7,098 bases of DNA from JBFXDI01 sp050181295 (GCA_050181295.1 JBFXDI010000180.1:1-7098); one strand, 5' to 3'; positions 1 to 5,098 are shown, counted from the first letter of the stretch. Numbers and translations: made by a program. The notes: generated by a model from the letters alone, not told the origin.

Positions 1-480
1 CCGCCACACGCCCCAGGCCAGCGCGCCGAAGCGGGCGCCGCGCGCGAAGATGCAGGAGAGGATGAAGAAGACCAACGAGATCTGCACCACGCCCGCGAGG
101 ATGGTGACGACCTTGATCGGCGGCAGATGAGAGAGGCCCGACGTCACCAGCAGGAAGGCGATCGTGTCCTCGCCGGTGCAGGCGCGAAGCTGCTCGAACT
201 CGTCGAGCTTGCCGTAAAGCTCGAGCGCGGGCTTGGCCACCGCCTCGTAGGCGAAGGCGCCGAGCAGGTAGCCGGCGATGCCGCCCGCCGTGGAGGCGAG
301 CGTCGCGACGAGCGCGTAGCGATAGGCGCGCTCGGGCCGCGCCAGCGCCATCGGCACGAAAAGGACGTCGGCGGGGACGAGGAAGACGGAGCTTTCGACG
401 AACGCGATGAAGGCGAGCCAGGCTTCAGCCGCCTTGCGCGCCGCGAGCGACAGGGTCCAGTCGTAAAGCCGGCGCAGCAT
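1..480 (-). CDS. VTT/DedA-superfamily (YqaA-like) membrane protein, 3' end outside window
   Basis: The first 160 residues are visible; the frame is still open at the left edge. The start is the ATG giving MLRRLYDWTLSLAARK, an N-terminus I recognise from alphaproteobacterial YqaA-family proteins. No clear Shine-Dalgarno precedes it, and the frame stays open further upstream, so the start rests on family resemblance. Visible blocks are a Glu-containing hydrophobic segment ESSVFLVPADVLFVPMAL (29-46), a Gly-rich segment GGIAGYLLG (67-74), SGLSHLPPIKVVTILAG (114-130) and a membrane segment running into FARGARFGAL (145-153), the Arg-bearing motif typical of the VTT/DedA fold. Relatives are inner-membrane proteins of about 190-200 residues, so roughly 30-40 residues are missing. 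Members of the wider family act in lipid scrambling or flippase roles; the function of this one is not known. The loop reads LPPIK where I remember FPYK in close relatives, so it is somewhat diverged. Confidence 0.8.
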   Translation of the reverse strand, partial: MLRRLYDWTLSLAARKAAEAWLAFIAFVESSVFLVPADVLFVPMALARPERAYRYALVATLASTAGGIAGYLLGAFAYEAVAKPALELYGKLDEFEQLRACTGEDTIAFLLVTSGLSHLPPIKVVTILAGVVQISLVFFILSCIFARGARFGALAWGVWR

Positions 481-551
481 GGCGGCTTGATAGCAGCCGG
501 ACCCGATTCGGCCAATGCGACGCTTCGCGCTCTTCCCGGCCGCCTCAATCT

Positions 552-691
552 CTAGAGCATGATCCGGTCATGTTGAAAATTCCGCTCATTCCCGCGCAAG
601 CGGGAATTCAGTGACGTGTGGCTCTGGGTCCCCGCTTTCGCGGGGACGAGCGGTGGATCATCCGATCCAGCTTGAACGGGTCGTGCTCTAG
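552..691. repeat. MITE-like intergenic repeat with imperfect terminal inverted repeats
   Basis: The element starts CTAGAGCATGATCCG (552-566) and ends, read on the opposite strand, CTAGAGCACGACCCG (677-691), so 13 of 15 terminal bases match. Two perfect GC-rich hairpins lie inside. No open reading frame in it looks real, so it would be non-autonomous. Sequences beginning CTAGAGCATGATCC are familiar to me as dispersed intergenic repeats in Hyphomicrobiales genomes. It sits between arfB and the YqaA-like gene, and its right end overlaps the arfB stop codon. I see no obvious target-site duplication. The boundaries are inferred from the inverted ends only. Confidence 0.7.
588..647. repeat. Pair of REP-like hairpins inside the 552-691 repeat
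   Basis: Hairpin one (588-607) has an 8-bp perfect stem ATTCCCGC/GCGGGAAT closed by a GCAA tetraloop. Hairpin two (628-647) has an 8-bp perfect stem GTCCCCGC/GCGGGGAC with a TTTC loop. They are 20 nt apart. Such hairpins recur in alphaproteobacterial intergenic DNA. Read from the minus strand they lie just after arfB and could stop or protect its transcript, although no T-run follows either one. Confidence 0.7.
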
Positions 692-1110
692 TCCTCTGGC
701 CGCGGACCCTGGCGGATGGACTTGGTGCGGGAGCGGCGGGCCTTGTCCTCCAGGCGCCGGCGGCGACTTGCGGCTGTCGGCCGCGTGGGCTTGCGGGGAA
801 CCGGCGGCACGGCGGCGCGGGCGATGAGCGCGATGAGGCGCTTCAGCACGTCGGCGCGGTTGCGCTCCTGGGTGCGGAAGCGGTCGGAGGAGAGCACGAG
901 AACGCCTTCCTTGGTCAGGCGGCGACCGGCGAGGCGGGCGAGCCGCGTCTTGGCGGCTTCATCGAGCGAAGGGGAGCGCGCGACATCGAAGCGCAGCTCG
1001 ACGGCGGTCGCGACCTTGTTGACGTTCTGGCCGCCGGGACCCGAGGCGCGGATGAAGCGCTCCTCGATCTCGTCTTCGCCGATCGCGATCTCGTCGGTCA
1101 CGCGGATCAT
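688..1110 (-). CDS. arfB: Alternative ribosome-rescue factor B (peptidyl-tRNA hydrolase)
   Basis: The product is 140 residues if it starts at MIRVTDEIAIGEDE; this matches the start of the E. coli protein (MIVISRHVAIPDGE). In-frame ATGs at 1116 and 1146 would add 2 or 12 residues, and none of the three has a clear ribosome binding site. The GGQ motif lies at 26-28 in SGPGGQNVNK, where the glutamine side hydrolyses peptidyl-tRNA. From about residue 104 there is a long Arg/Lys-rich tail (KPTRPTAASRRRRLEDKARR and onward), which in the family threads into the empty mRNA channel of stalled ribosomes. Both domains and the length (E. coli 140 residues) are intact, so it should be a functional cytoplasmic rescue factor rather than a true release factor, which is much larger. 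The TAG stop is supplied by the terminal inverted repeat of the neighbouring repeat element, so the last few residues may differ from the ancestral end. Confidence 0.93.
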   Translation of the reverse strand: MIRVTDEIAIGEDEIEERFIRASGPGGQNVNKVATAVELRFDVARSPSLDEAAKTRLARLAGRRLTKEGVLVLSSDRFRTQERNRADVLKRLIALIARAAVPPVPRKPTRPTAASRRRRLEDKARRSRTKSIRQGPRPED

Positions 1111-1220
1111 GGGCATGAACGTAGCGCAAGCCGGCAAGGGACGCACCGATGTTGCAGAGGAGGGGCGGGCAGGCTAGAGGTTCGCCCGCCAGGGCAACGC
1201 AAGGCCGAGCCCCAGGCCAC

Positions 1221-1307
1221 GCGGGCGTGGCGGAACTGGTAGACGCGCCGGACTCAAAATCCGGTTCTGGTGACAGAGTGTCGGTTCGACTCCGACCGCC
1301 CGCACCA
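1221..1307 (+). tRNA. tRNA-Leu (anticodon CAA)
   Basis: The cloverleaf can be traced by eye. The acceptor stem is GCGGGCG (1221-1227) pairing with CGCCCGC (1297-1303), followed by discriminator A (1304) and an encoded CCA (1305-1307). The anticodon stem CCGGA/TCCGG encloses the loop CTCAAAA with anticodon CAA at 1255-1257, reading UUG. The T-arm is GTCGG/CCGAC around TTCGACT (1280-1296). The variable arm (1265-1279) is long, with stem TCTG/CAGA and loop GTGA, as expected for a class II tRNA; with anticodon CAA this means leucine. A weak promoter candidate upstream is TTGCAG (1152-1157), 17 nt, TAGAGG. No clear terminator follows. Confidence 0.97.
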
Positions 1308-1425
1308 CCTCCCTGCATCTCCGTCGCGACGTTCGACGAAGGGTGAATCTCCTCCGCCTTGCCCGGCCTCGCCGTCTGTGACCACACTCGTCTCCGGGAT
1401 AACGCCAGCCCGAAGGATGGCACCG

Positions 1426-2262
1426 ATGAGCACGATTACCACCAAGGACGGGGTCGAGATCTACTACAAGGACTGGGGCAGCAAGGATGCGCAGCCGCTG
1501 GTCTTCCATCACGGCTGGCCGCTGAGCGGCGACGACTGGGACGCTCAGCTCCTCCATTTCGTCAACAAGGGCTATCGCGTCGTCGCCCATGACCGGCGCG
1601 GCCACGGACGCTCGGCACAGGTGAGCGATGGACACGACATGGACCATTACGCGGCCGACATCGCCGCCGTCGTCGCCCACCTGGATCTGAGGAACGCCGT
1701 CCATATCGGACATTCGACCGGCGGGGGCGAGGCAACGCACTATGTCGCCCGCCACGGCCAGAGCCAGGGCCGCGTCGCCAAGCTGGTGCTGATCGGCGCC
1801 GTGCCGCCGATCATGGTCAAGACGGACGCCAATCCCGGCGGGCTTCCGATCGAGGTATTCGACGGTTTCCGCCAACAGCTTGCCGCCAACCGGGCCCAGT
1901 TCTATCTCGATATCGCGAGCGGGCCCTTCTACGGCTTCAACCGACCGGGAGTGAAGGTGATGCAGGGCGTCGTCCAGAACTGGTGGCGGCAGGGCATGGC
2001 CGGGAGCGCGAAGGCGCACTACGAGGGCATCAAGGCCTTCTCGGAGACCGACTTCACAGGGGACCTGAAGGCCATCAATGTGCCCACGCTGGTGATGCAT
2101 GGCGACGACGACCAGATCGTTCCCATCGCGGACTCGGCGCTGCTTTCGGCGAAGCTGGTGAAGAATGCCACTCTCAAGGTCTACGAGAAGCTTCCGCACG
2201 GCATGTGCACGACCCATGCGGACATCATCAATGCGGATCTCCTGGCCTTCATCAAGAACTAA
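1426..2262 (+). CDS. Alpha/beta hydrolase of the non-heme (cofactor-free) chloroperoxidase family
   Basis: The product has 278 residues, the usual size of this family. The start MSTITTKDGVEIYYKDWG is chosen because GAAGGA (1412-1417) lies 8 nt upstream and the N-terminus matches the family. The frame is open further upstream, but that stretch runs into the tRNA gene. The nucleophile elbow is GHSTGGG with Ser97; the expected acid is Asp228 in HGDDDQIVP and the base is His258 in PHGMCTTH. The oxyanion-hole motif HGWPLS begins at residue 29. DRRGHGRS (56-63) and AVPPIMVKTDANPGGLP (125-141) are strong family signatures. Relatives hydrolyse esters and, with acetate and peroxide, form peracid that can oxidise halides; the natural substrate is usually unknown. 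There is no signal peptide, so it is cytoplasmic. It is followed 15 nt later by a LysE-type exporter, probably in one transcript. Confidence 0.92.
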   Translation: MSTITTKDGVEIYYKDWGSKDAQPLVFHHGWPLSGDDWDAQLLHFVNKGYRVVAHDRRGHGRSAQVSDGHDMDHYAADIAAVVAHLDLRNAVHIGHSTGGGEATHYVARHGQSQGRVAKLVLIGAVPPIMVKTDANPGGLPIEVFDGFRQQLAANRAQFYLDIASGPFYGFNRPGVKVMQGVVQNWWRQGMAGSAKAHYEGIKAFSETDFTGDLKAINVPTLVMHGDDDQIVPIADSALLSAKLVKNATLKVYEKLPHGMCTTHADIINADLLAFIKN

Positions 2263-2277
2263 AGGCAGTCGCATCGC

Positions 2278-2907
2278 ATGGACATCCTCTCCGCTCTCAT
2301 CGCCTTCTCGATCGCCGCGGCCCTGCTCACCATCACGCCGGGGCTCGACACGGCGCTGGTGCTGAGGACCGCGGCGGTCGAAGGCGGGCGGCAGGCGATG
2401 CTTGCAGGCAGCGGCGTGGTCGCGGGATGCCTCGTCTGGGGCCTTGCCGCATCGCTCGGCCTCGGCGCCATCCTCGCCGTCTCGGAGACCGCCTACACGG
2501 TCCTGCGCTTCGCAGGCGCGGCCTATCTCCTGTGGCTCGGAGCGAGCATGCTGAGACAAGCCTTCCGACGGCGGGCTGCGGAGGCGGCGCCTGTGACCTC
2601 GCAGGAGGACGGGGGCCGCTGGTTCTGGCGCGGCCTCGTCACCAACCTGCTCAATCCCAAGGTGGGCGCGTTCTATATGAGCTTCCTGCCGCAGTTCATG
2701 GTGGTAGGCGTGAGCGTCGTGGGCTTCAGCATGCTGCTCGCGGGGCTGCATGCCTTGATGGGGCTTGTCTGGTTCGCGGCATTGACGCTCGCCACCCGGC
2801 CGCTCGGCCAATGGCTCAGGAAACCTTCCGTGACGCGCGGGCTCGACGGGATGACGGGCGCTGTGCTCATCGCCTTCGGCGTGAAGCTCGCGCTCGAGCG
2901 GCGGTGA
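2278..2907 (+). CDS. LysE/RhtB-family translocator (amino-acid or related metabolite exporter)
   Basis: The product has 209 residues, normal for this family of six-helix inner-membrane exporters. The N-terminal helix contains TPGLDTALV (20-28), the equivalent of the family's PGP motif. The hallmark NLLNPKVGAFYMSFLPQF lies at 123-140. Hydrophobic segments run roughly 4-28, 41-67, 71-94, 140-170 and 189-206, with a basic and polar cytoplasmic loop (97-118). The ATG is 15 nt after the hydrolase stop, and only a weak AAAGG (2261-2265) precedes it, so translation may depend on coupling or on the common transcript. The substrate cannot be read from the sequence; relatives export lysine, homoserine, threonine, cysteine pathway products or leucine. 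Pairing with the hydrolase could mean that the exporter removes a product of that enzyme, which is inference only. Confidence 0.9.
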   Translation: MDILSALIAFSIAAALLTITPGLDTALVLRTAAVEGGRQAMLAGSGVVAGCLVWGLAASLGLGAILAVSETAYTVLRFAGAAYLLWLGASMLRQAFRRRAAEAAPVTSQEDGGRWFWRGLVTNLLNPKVGAFYMSFLPQFMVVGVSVVGFSMLLAGLHALMGLVWFAALTLATRPLGQWLRKPSVTRGLDGMTGAVLIAFGVKLALERR

Positions 2908-2914
2908 GGTAGGA

Positions 2915-2934
2915 GCGGGACGTTGCCGTCCCGC
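2915..2934. terminator. GC-rich hairpin between convergent genes, likely bidirectional terminator
   Basis: A perfect 8-bp stem GCGGGACG/CGTCCCGC with a TTGC loop lies in the 36-nt gap between the stops of the LysE-type gene and hupE. No T-run follows on either strand, so it is not a textbook intrinsic terminator. Its position between convergent genes is the main argument. Confidence 0.55.
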
Positions 2935-2943
2935 CCGGACGGA

Positions 2944-3540
2944 TCAGAGAATGCCGGTCAGGAGGCCGAGGCCCGCAAGCGCCATGGCACCGCCGCCCGC
3001 CTGGTAGGCGAGGCGCGAGCGCTCGCCAATCCTGCCGAGGCCGAGGCCGATCCCGAGCCCGACGGCATGGAGGAGGGCGGTGGCGAGCATGAAGCCGAGC
3101 CCGTACGAAAGACCGGAGGCGTCGACGGGCATCTCGGCGCCGTGCGCATGGCCGTGGAAGACGGCGAAGAAGCCGACGAGCGCCATCGCGGCGGCAACCG
3201 GAAGGCTCCAGCGGAAGGCGACCGCGAGGCCCAGCACCAGCACGGAGGCTGTGATCCCGATCTCGACGAACGGCAAAGCGACGCCGAAGACGCCGGCAGC
3301 ACCCCCCACCGCCATCATCAGCACGAAGGCCGCAGGCACCAGCCAGAGCGCGCGGCCGCCGAGATGCGCCGCGAACATGCCCACGGCCACCATGGCGAGG
3401 ATGTGGTCAAGGCCGCCCACCGGATGCAGGAAACCGTGCGCGAAGCCGCCGGTGTCGCCGACGCCGGTGTGGGCGAAGGCGCTTGCCGGCAGCAGCGCCA
3501 CGGCGAGCAGGGCCGCGGCCGCTCTCAAAGCTGTTCTCAT
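2944..3540 (-). CDS. hupE: HupE/UreJ-family nickel permease
   Basis: The product has 198 residues. The start MRTALRAAAALL is chosen because GGAAGGG lies 8 nt before it; an in-frame extension to 3639 would cross the nickel box and is rejected. Residues 1-23 form a signal peptide ending ASAFA, so the mature protein begins HTG, as usual in HupE. The signature HPVGGLDHILAMVAVGMFA occupies 39-57, followed by several transmembrane helices, FVEIG with Glu93 and a luminal-type HGHAHGAE (129-136). Residues I recall as important in the Rhizobium leguminosarum nickel permease (His, Asp and His of the first motif, then Phe, Glu, His, Glu) map with a constant offset to H39, D45, H46, F72, E93, H133 and E136. 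It should import Ni2+ across the inner membrane. It is divergent from nikR across a nickel box, so repression by Ni-NikR is expected. No hydrogenase or urease gene is visible here. Cobalt is an alternative substrate in the family, but the NikR context favours nickel. Confidence 0.92.
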   Translation of the reverse strand: MRTALRAAAALLAVALLPASAFAHTGVGDTGGFAHGFLHPVGGLDHILAMVAVGMFAAHLGGRALWLVPAAFVLMMAVGGAAGVFGVALPFVEIGITASVLVLGLAVAFRWSLPVAAAMALVGFFAVFHGHAHGAEMPVDASGLSYGLGFMLATALLHAVGLGIGLGLGRIGERSRLAYQAGGGAMALAGLGLLTGIL

Positions 3541-3573
3541 CCCGAAATCCCTTCCGAATTCAAACCCTAATCG

Positions 3574-3598
3574 CCGGCGCCTCTTTGACAGGCGCCGG
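3574..3598. other. Inverted repeat in hupE leader / nikR promoter region
   Basis: CCGGCGCC (3574-3581) and GGCGCCGG (3591-3598) form a perfect 8-bp inverted repeat around a 9-nt loop. In a hupE transcript it would be a hairpin about 34-58 nt before the start codon. On the other strand the loop contains the candidate nikR -35 box TTGACA (3585-3590). It could be an RNA structure, a second protein site, or chance in GC-rich DNA. Confidence 0.5.
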
Positions 3599-3611
3599 GC
3601 TTCCGTATGAA
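3585..3611 (+). promoter_or_regulatory. Candidate nikR promoter
   Basis: TTGACA (3585-3590) is a perfect -35 hexamer, with TATGAA (3606-3611) as -10 after a short 15-nt spacer. The -10 overlaps the left half-site of the nickel box, so NikR binding would block it and give autoregulation. The short spacer lowers confidence. Confidence 0.45.
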
Positions 3612-3632
3612 GATGGTCGCAAAAGATCATAC
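3605..3632. promoter_or_regulatory. NikR operator (nickel box) GTATGA-N16-TCATAC
   Basis: GTATGA (3605-3610) and TCATAC (3627-3632) are perfect inverted half-sites separated by exactly 16 nt. This is the same sequence and spacing as the E. coli NikR recognition site in the nikABCDE promoter. It lies between divergent hupE and nikR, 64 nt from the hupE start and 30 nt from the nikR start. The expected regulator is encoded next to it. Binding by Ni-loaded NikR should repress both genes. Confidence 0.93.
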
Positions 3633-3639
3633 CCGTCAA
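3610..3639 (-). promoter_or_regulatory. Candidate hupE promoter overlapping the nickel box
   Basis: On the minus strand TTGACG (3639-3634) is followed after 18 nt by CATCTT (3615-3610), a moderate -10. The spacer would contain most of the nickel box, so bound NikR would exclude RNA polymerase. The -10 matches only half of the consensus, so this is a tentative call. Confidence 0.3.
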
Positions 3640-3662
3640 GCGGTGGAGAAGAGGGGCGAGCC

Positions 3663-4130
3663 ATGCAGCGCGTGACGGTCACGCTCGATGGGGATCTGGT
3701 GCAGGCGCTGGATCGGATGGTGGAGCGGAAGGGCTATCAGAACCGCTCAGAGGCGCTGCGCGATCTGGCGCGGGCGGGCTTGCGGGAGGCGGCGGTCGCC
3801 ACGCCGGAGGCGAAGGACTGCGTGGGCGCGCTCGTCTATGTCTACGACCACGCGGCGCGCGAGCTGCCGAAACGGCTGGTGAAGTCTTTCCACGCGCACC
3901 ACGACCTGTCGCTCGCCACCCTGCATATCCATCTCGACCACGAAAGCTGCATGGAGGTGACGGTGCTGCGCGGCGGCACGCGGGAGGTCCAGCACGTGGC
4001 CGAGCACGTGATCGCCGAGCGCGGCGTGCGGCATGGGCGGCTGATGCTGATTCCGGTCGAGGTCGAGACGCGCAGGCATGCGCATGGCGATCACGGGCCG
4101 CACGCGCACGACCATATCGTGGTGAAGTGA
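3663..4130 (+). CDS. nikR: Nickel-responsive transcriptional regulator NikR
   Basis: The product has 155 residues, against 133 in E. coli. The start MQRVTVTLDGDLV matches the family and is preceded by GAGGGG (3651-3656) at 6 nt. Residues 1-45 form a ribbon-helix-helix DNA-binding domain; R3, T5 and T7, the positions that contact DNA bases in E. coli NikR, are conserved, as is GYQNRSEALRDL (24-35). The C-terminal ACT-like domain holds the square-planar nickel site: H77, H88, H90 and C96 correspond to E. coli H76, H87, H89 and C95, each one residue later. QHVAEHVIAERGVRHGRL (110-127) is also typical. After residue 136 there is an extra tail RRHAHGDHGPHAHDH, rich in His and Asp, which could bind additional metal. 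It is a cytoplasmic tetrameric repressor in known relatives. It is divergent from hupE with its operator between them, which makes repression of hupE and itself the likely role. Confidence 0.97.
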   Translation: MQRVTVTLDGDLVQALDRMVERKGYQNRSEALRDLARAGLREAAVATPEAKDCVGALVYVYDHAARELPKRLVKSFHAHHDLSLATLHIHLDHESCMEVTVLRGGTREVQHVAEHVIAERGVRHGRLMLIPVEVETRRHAHGDHGPHAHDHIVVK

Positions 4131-4142
4131 ACCGGATAAGGA

Positions 4143-4170
4143 AAGGGCCTCTCCCATGGGAGAGGCCCTT
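4143..4170. terminator. Perfect 28-bp palindrome, bidirectional terminator
   Basis: The palindrome is AAGGGCCTCTCCC followed by its exact reverse complement across a central AT, giving a stem of about 12 bp with a CATG loop. It begins 13 nt after the nikR stop and ends 33 nt before the stop of the convergent small-protein gene. The arms end in AA and TT, so a short T-tract is present in either direction. It should terminate transcripts from both sides. Confidence 0.8.
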
Positions 4171-4202
4171 GCCAGACGGGTCAGATCGTCGGGTTCAGAT
4201 CC

Positions 4203-4508
4203 TTACGGGCAGAACCACGCCGGTCCGACGACGATGCAGCCACGGCCGTACCAGCCATGCGGACGGTGGTGATAGCTGCGCCAGCCGTGCGGACGGTGCC
4301 GATAGCGATGCCCCGGCCGGTAGCGGTGGCCGTGATAGCGCGAGGGGCGATGGTAGCGCTTCTTGTATCTCTTCTTGTAGTAGTACTGCGCGTTGGTCGT
4401 CATCGACTCGATCGAATTGCCGACGTTCTTGGTCGCGGGGACAGGCGCGGCCATGGCCGGCGCCATCATCAGGCCCGTGGCGAGCAACGCCGCGGCGAGA
4501 ATCTTCAT
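4203..4508 (-). CDS. Small secreted Tyr/Arg/His-rich protein of unknown function
   Basis: The product has 101 residues. The start is well fixed: AAGGAGG lies 7 nt before the ATG, and the N-terminus MKILAAALLATGLMMAPAMA is a clean signal peptide ending at about residue 20. Residues 41-87 are highly basic and aromatic (QYYYKKRYKKRYHRPSRYHG and onward), with nine His and two copies of RPHGW (72-76 and 82-86). The C-terminus is GCIVVGPAWFCP, whose only two cysteines (C91, C100) could form a disulfide in the periplasm. I recognise this style of short, repeat-like exported protein from Hyphomicrobiales genomes but cannot name a family with confidence. The composition suggests binding to polyanions, cell wall or metal ions; the last would fit the nearby nickel genes but is speculation. 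It converges on nikR and so is not in its operon. Confidence 0.85.
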   Translation of the reverse strand: MKILAAALLATGLMMAPAMAAPVPATKNVGNSIESMTTNAQYYYKKRYKKRYHRPSRYHGHRYRPGHRYRHRPHGWRSYHHRPHGWYGRGCIVVGPAWFCP

Positions 4509-4544
4509 GGAATAACCTCCTTGGTGCATAGCTTCAGACCGCTC

Positions 4545-4569
4545 AACCCATTGCACAAGGAATGGTTCC
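4545..4569 (-). promoter_or_regulatory. Possible EcfG-type (general stress sigma factor) promoter
   Basis: On the minus strand GGAAC (4569-4565) is followed by exactly 18 nt and TT (4546-4545). This fits the GGAAC-N18-TT pattern known for alphaproteobacterial EcfG/RpoE2 promoters; the base before TT is G, so the -10 reads GGTT rather than the usual CGTT. A start site near 4538 would give a leader of about 30 nt. The motif is short and could occur by chance. Confidence 0.45.
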
Positions 4570-4636
4570 ACAGGCTGACGCCGGGTCAGGCCGCGATCTG
4601 CGGGAGCTCGTGTCGGCGGATGGATAGAACCTTGCG

Positions 4637-5098
4637 TCAGGCCGGCATGGAGGCGAGGAAGGCCTGCATGCGGTCGAAGCTCTCGCTCCAGCCTTCGACG
4701 TGGCTGTCGCGGCTCTCGACATCGCGGAACGGCGCCTGCCGGAAGCGCATGCGCGTCTGCCGGCCGCCGACATCCTCGAAGCCGATCGTCACCAGCATCT
4801 CGTGTGTGGGCTGGTCCTCGAACTCGTCCCAGGCGAAGGTGAAGACGAGGCGCTCCGGAGCCTTAATCTCGCGGTAGATGCCGGACGCCCAGTAGTCCTT
4901 GCCGTCGGGCGAGCGCATGCCGACCCGCCAGCCGCCGCCGAGGCGAAAGTCGAGCTTCACCTCGAGCACCACGAAATCCTTCGGTCCCCACCAGCGCGCG
5001 ACATGCTCCGGCGCCGACCAGACCTTGAACACCAGGGCGCGCGGGGCATCGAACGAGCGGGTGATGAGAAGCGCGTGGGTTTCAGCTATCGAGGCCAT
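4637..5098 (-). CDS. SRPBCC-fold protein, AHSA1 (activator of Hsp90 ATPase homolog 1-like) domain
   Basis: The product has 153 residues and is a single START/Bet v 1-like domain. Family landmarks are TRSFDAPRALVFKVWSAPEH (13-32), the RWWGP motif (35-39), GIYREIKAPERLVFTFAW (73-90) and the C-terminal helix EGWSESFDRMQAFL (135-148). Such domains form a hydrophobic ligand pocket; the ligand is unknown for nearly all bacterial members, and the AHSA1 name does not imply work with Hsp90. The start lies inside the end of the ArsR-family gene, with a 17-nt overlap and no convincing ribosome binding site, which points to translational coupling. ArsR-AHSA1 pairs are common in bacteria and are thought to form a small regulated unit. 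The protein is cytoplasmic, with no signal peptide. Confidence 0.92.
   Translation of the reverse strand: MASIAETHALLITRSFDAPRALVFKVWSAPEHVARWWGPKDFVVLEVKLDFRLGGGWRVGMRSPDGKDYWASGIYREIKAPERLVFTFAWDEFEDQPTHEMLVTIGFEDVGGRQTRMRFRQAPFRDVESRDSHVEGWSESFDRMQAFLASMPA

Noticed and set aside
127..555. Plus- and minus-strand frames (127-555 and 144-548) at the left edge
   Set aside because: They are shadows of the YqaA-like gene, which is read in a third frame open to the window edge and encodes a coherent membrane protein.
1164..1190. Inverted repeat GGCGGGC/GCCCGCC with a 13-nt loop between arfB and the tRNA gene
   Set aside because: The loop is large, there is no T-run, and the sequence is low-information GC; it may be chance or weak leader structure of the tRNA transcript.
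1221..1307. tRNA-Leu as a genomic-island attachment site
   Set aside because: No repeat of the tRNA 3' end was found elsewhere in the window and no integrase is present.
1270..1425. N-terminal extension of the hydrolase frame by 52 codons
   Set aside because: The extension begins inside the tRNA-Leu gene; the downstream ATG has a well-placed ribosome binding site and the conserved N-terminus.
1174..2811. 545-codon open frame on the minus strand covering the tRNA, hydrolase and exporter genes
   Set aside because: It is antisense to two clearly conserved genes and a tRNA. Its translation is low-complexity, rich in Arg, His, Asp and Glu, and resembles no family I know; long antisense frames are expected in high-GC DNA.
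2923..3570. 215-codon plus-strand frame opposite hupE
   Set aside because: It is the antisense shadow of hupE: highly charged, repetitive translation, while the minus strand encodes a textbook HupE with signal peptide and motifs.
4257..4877. 206-codon plus-strand frame across the small secreted gene and the AHSA1 gene
   Set aside because: It crosses two genes of the opposite strand plus their intergenic promoter region; no ribosome binding site or family resemblance.
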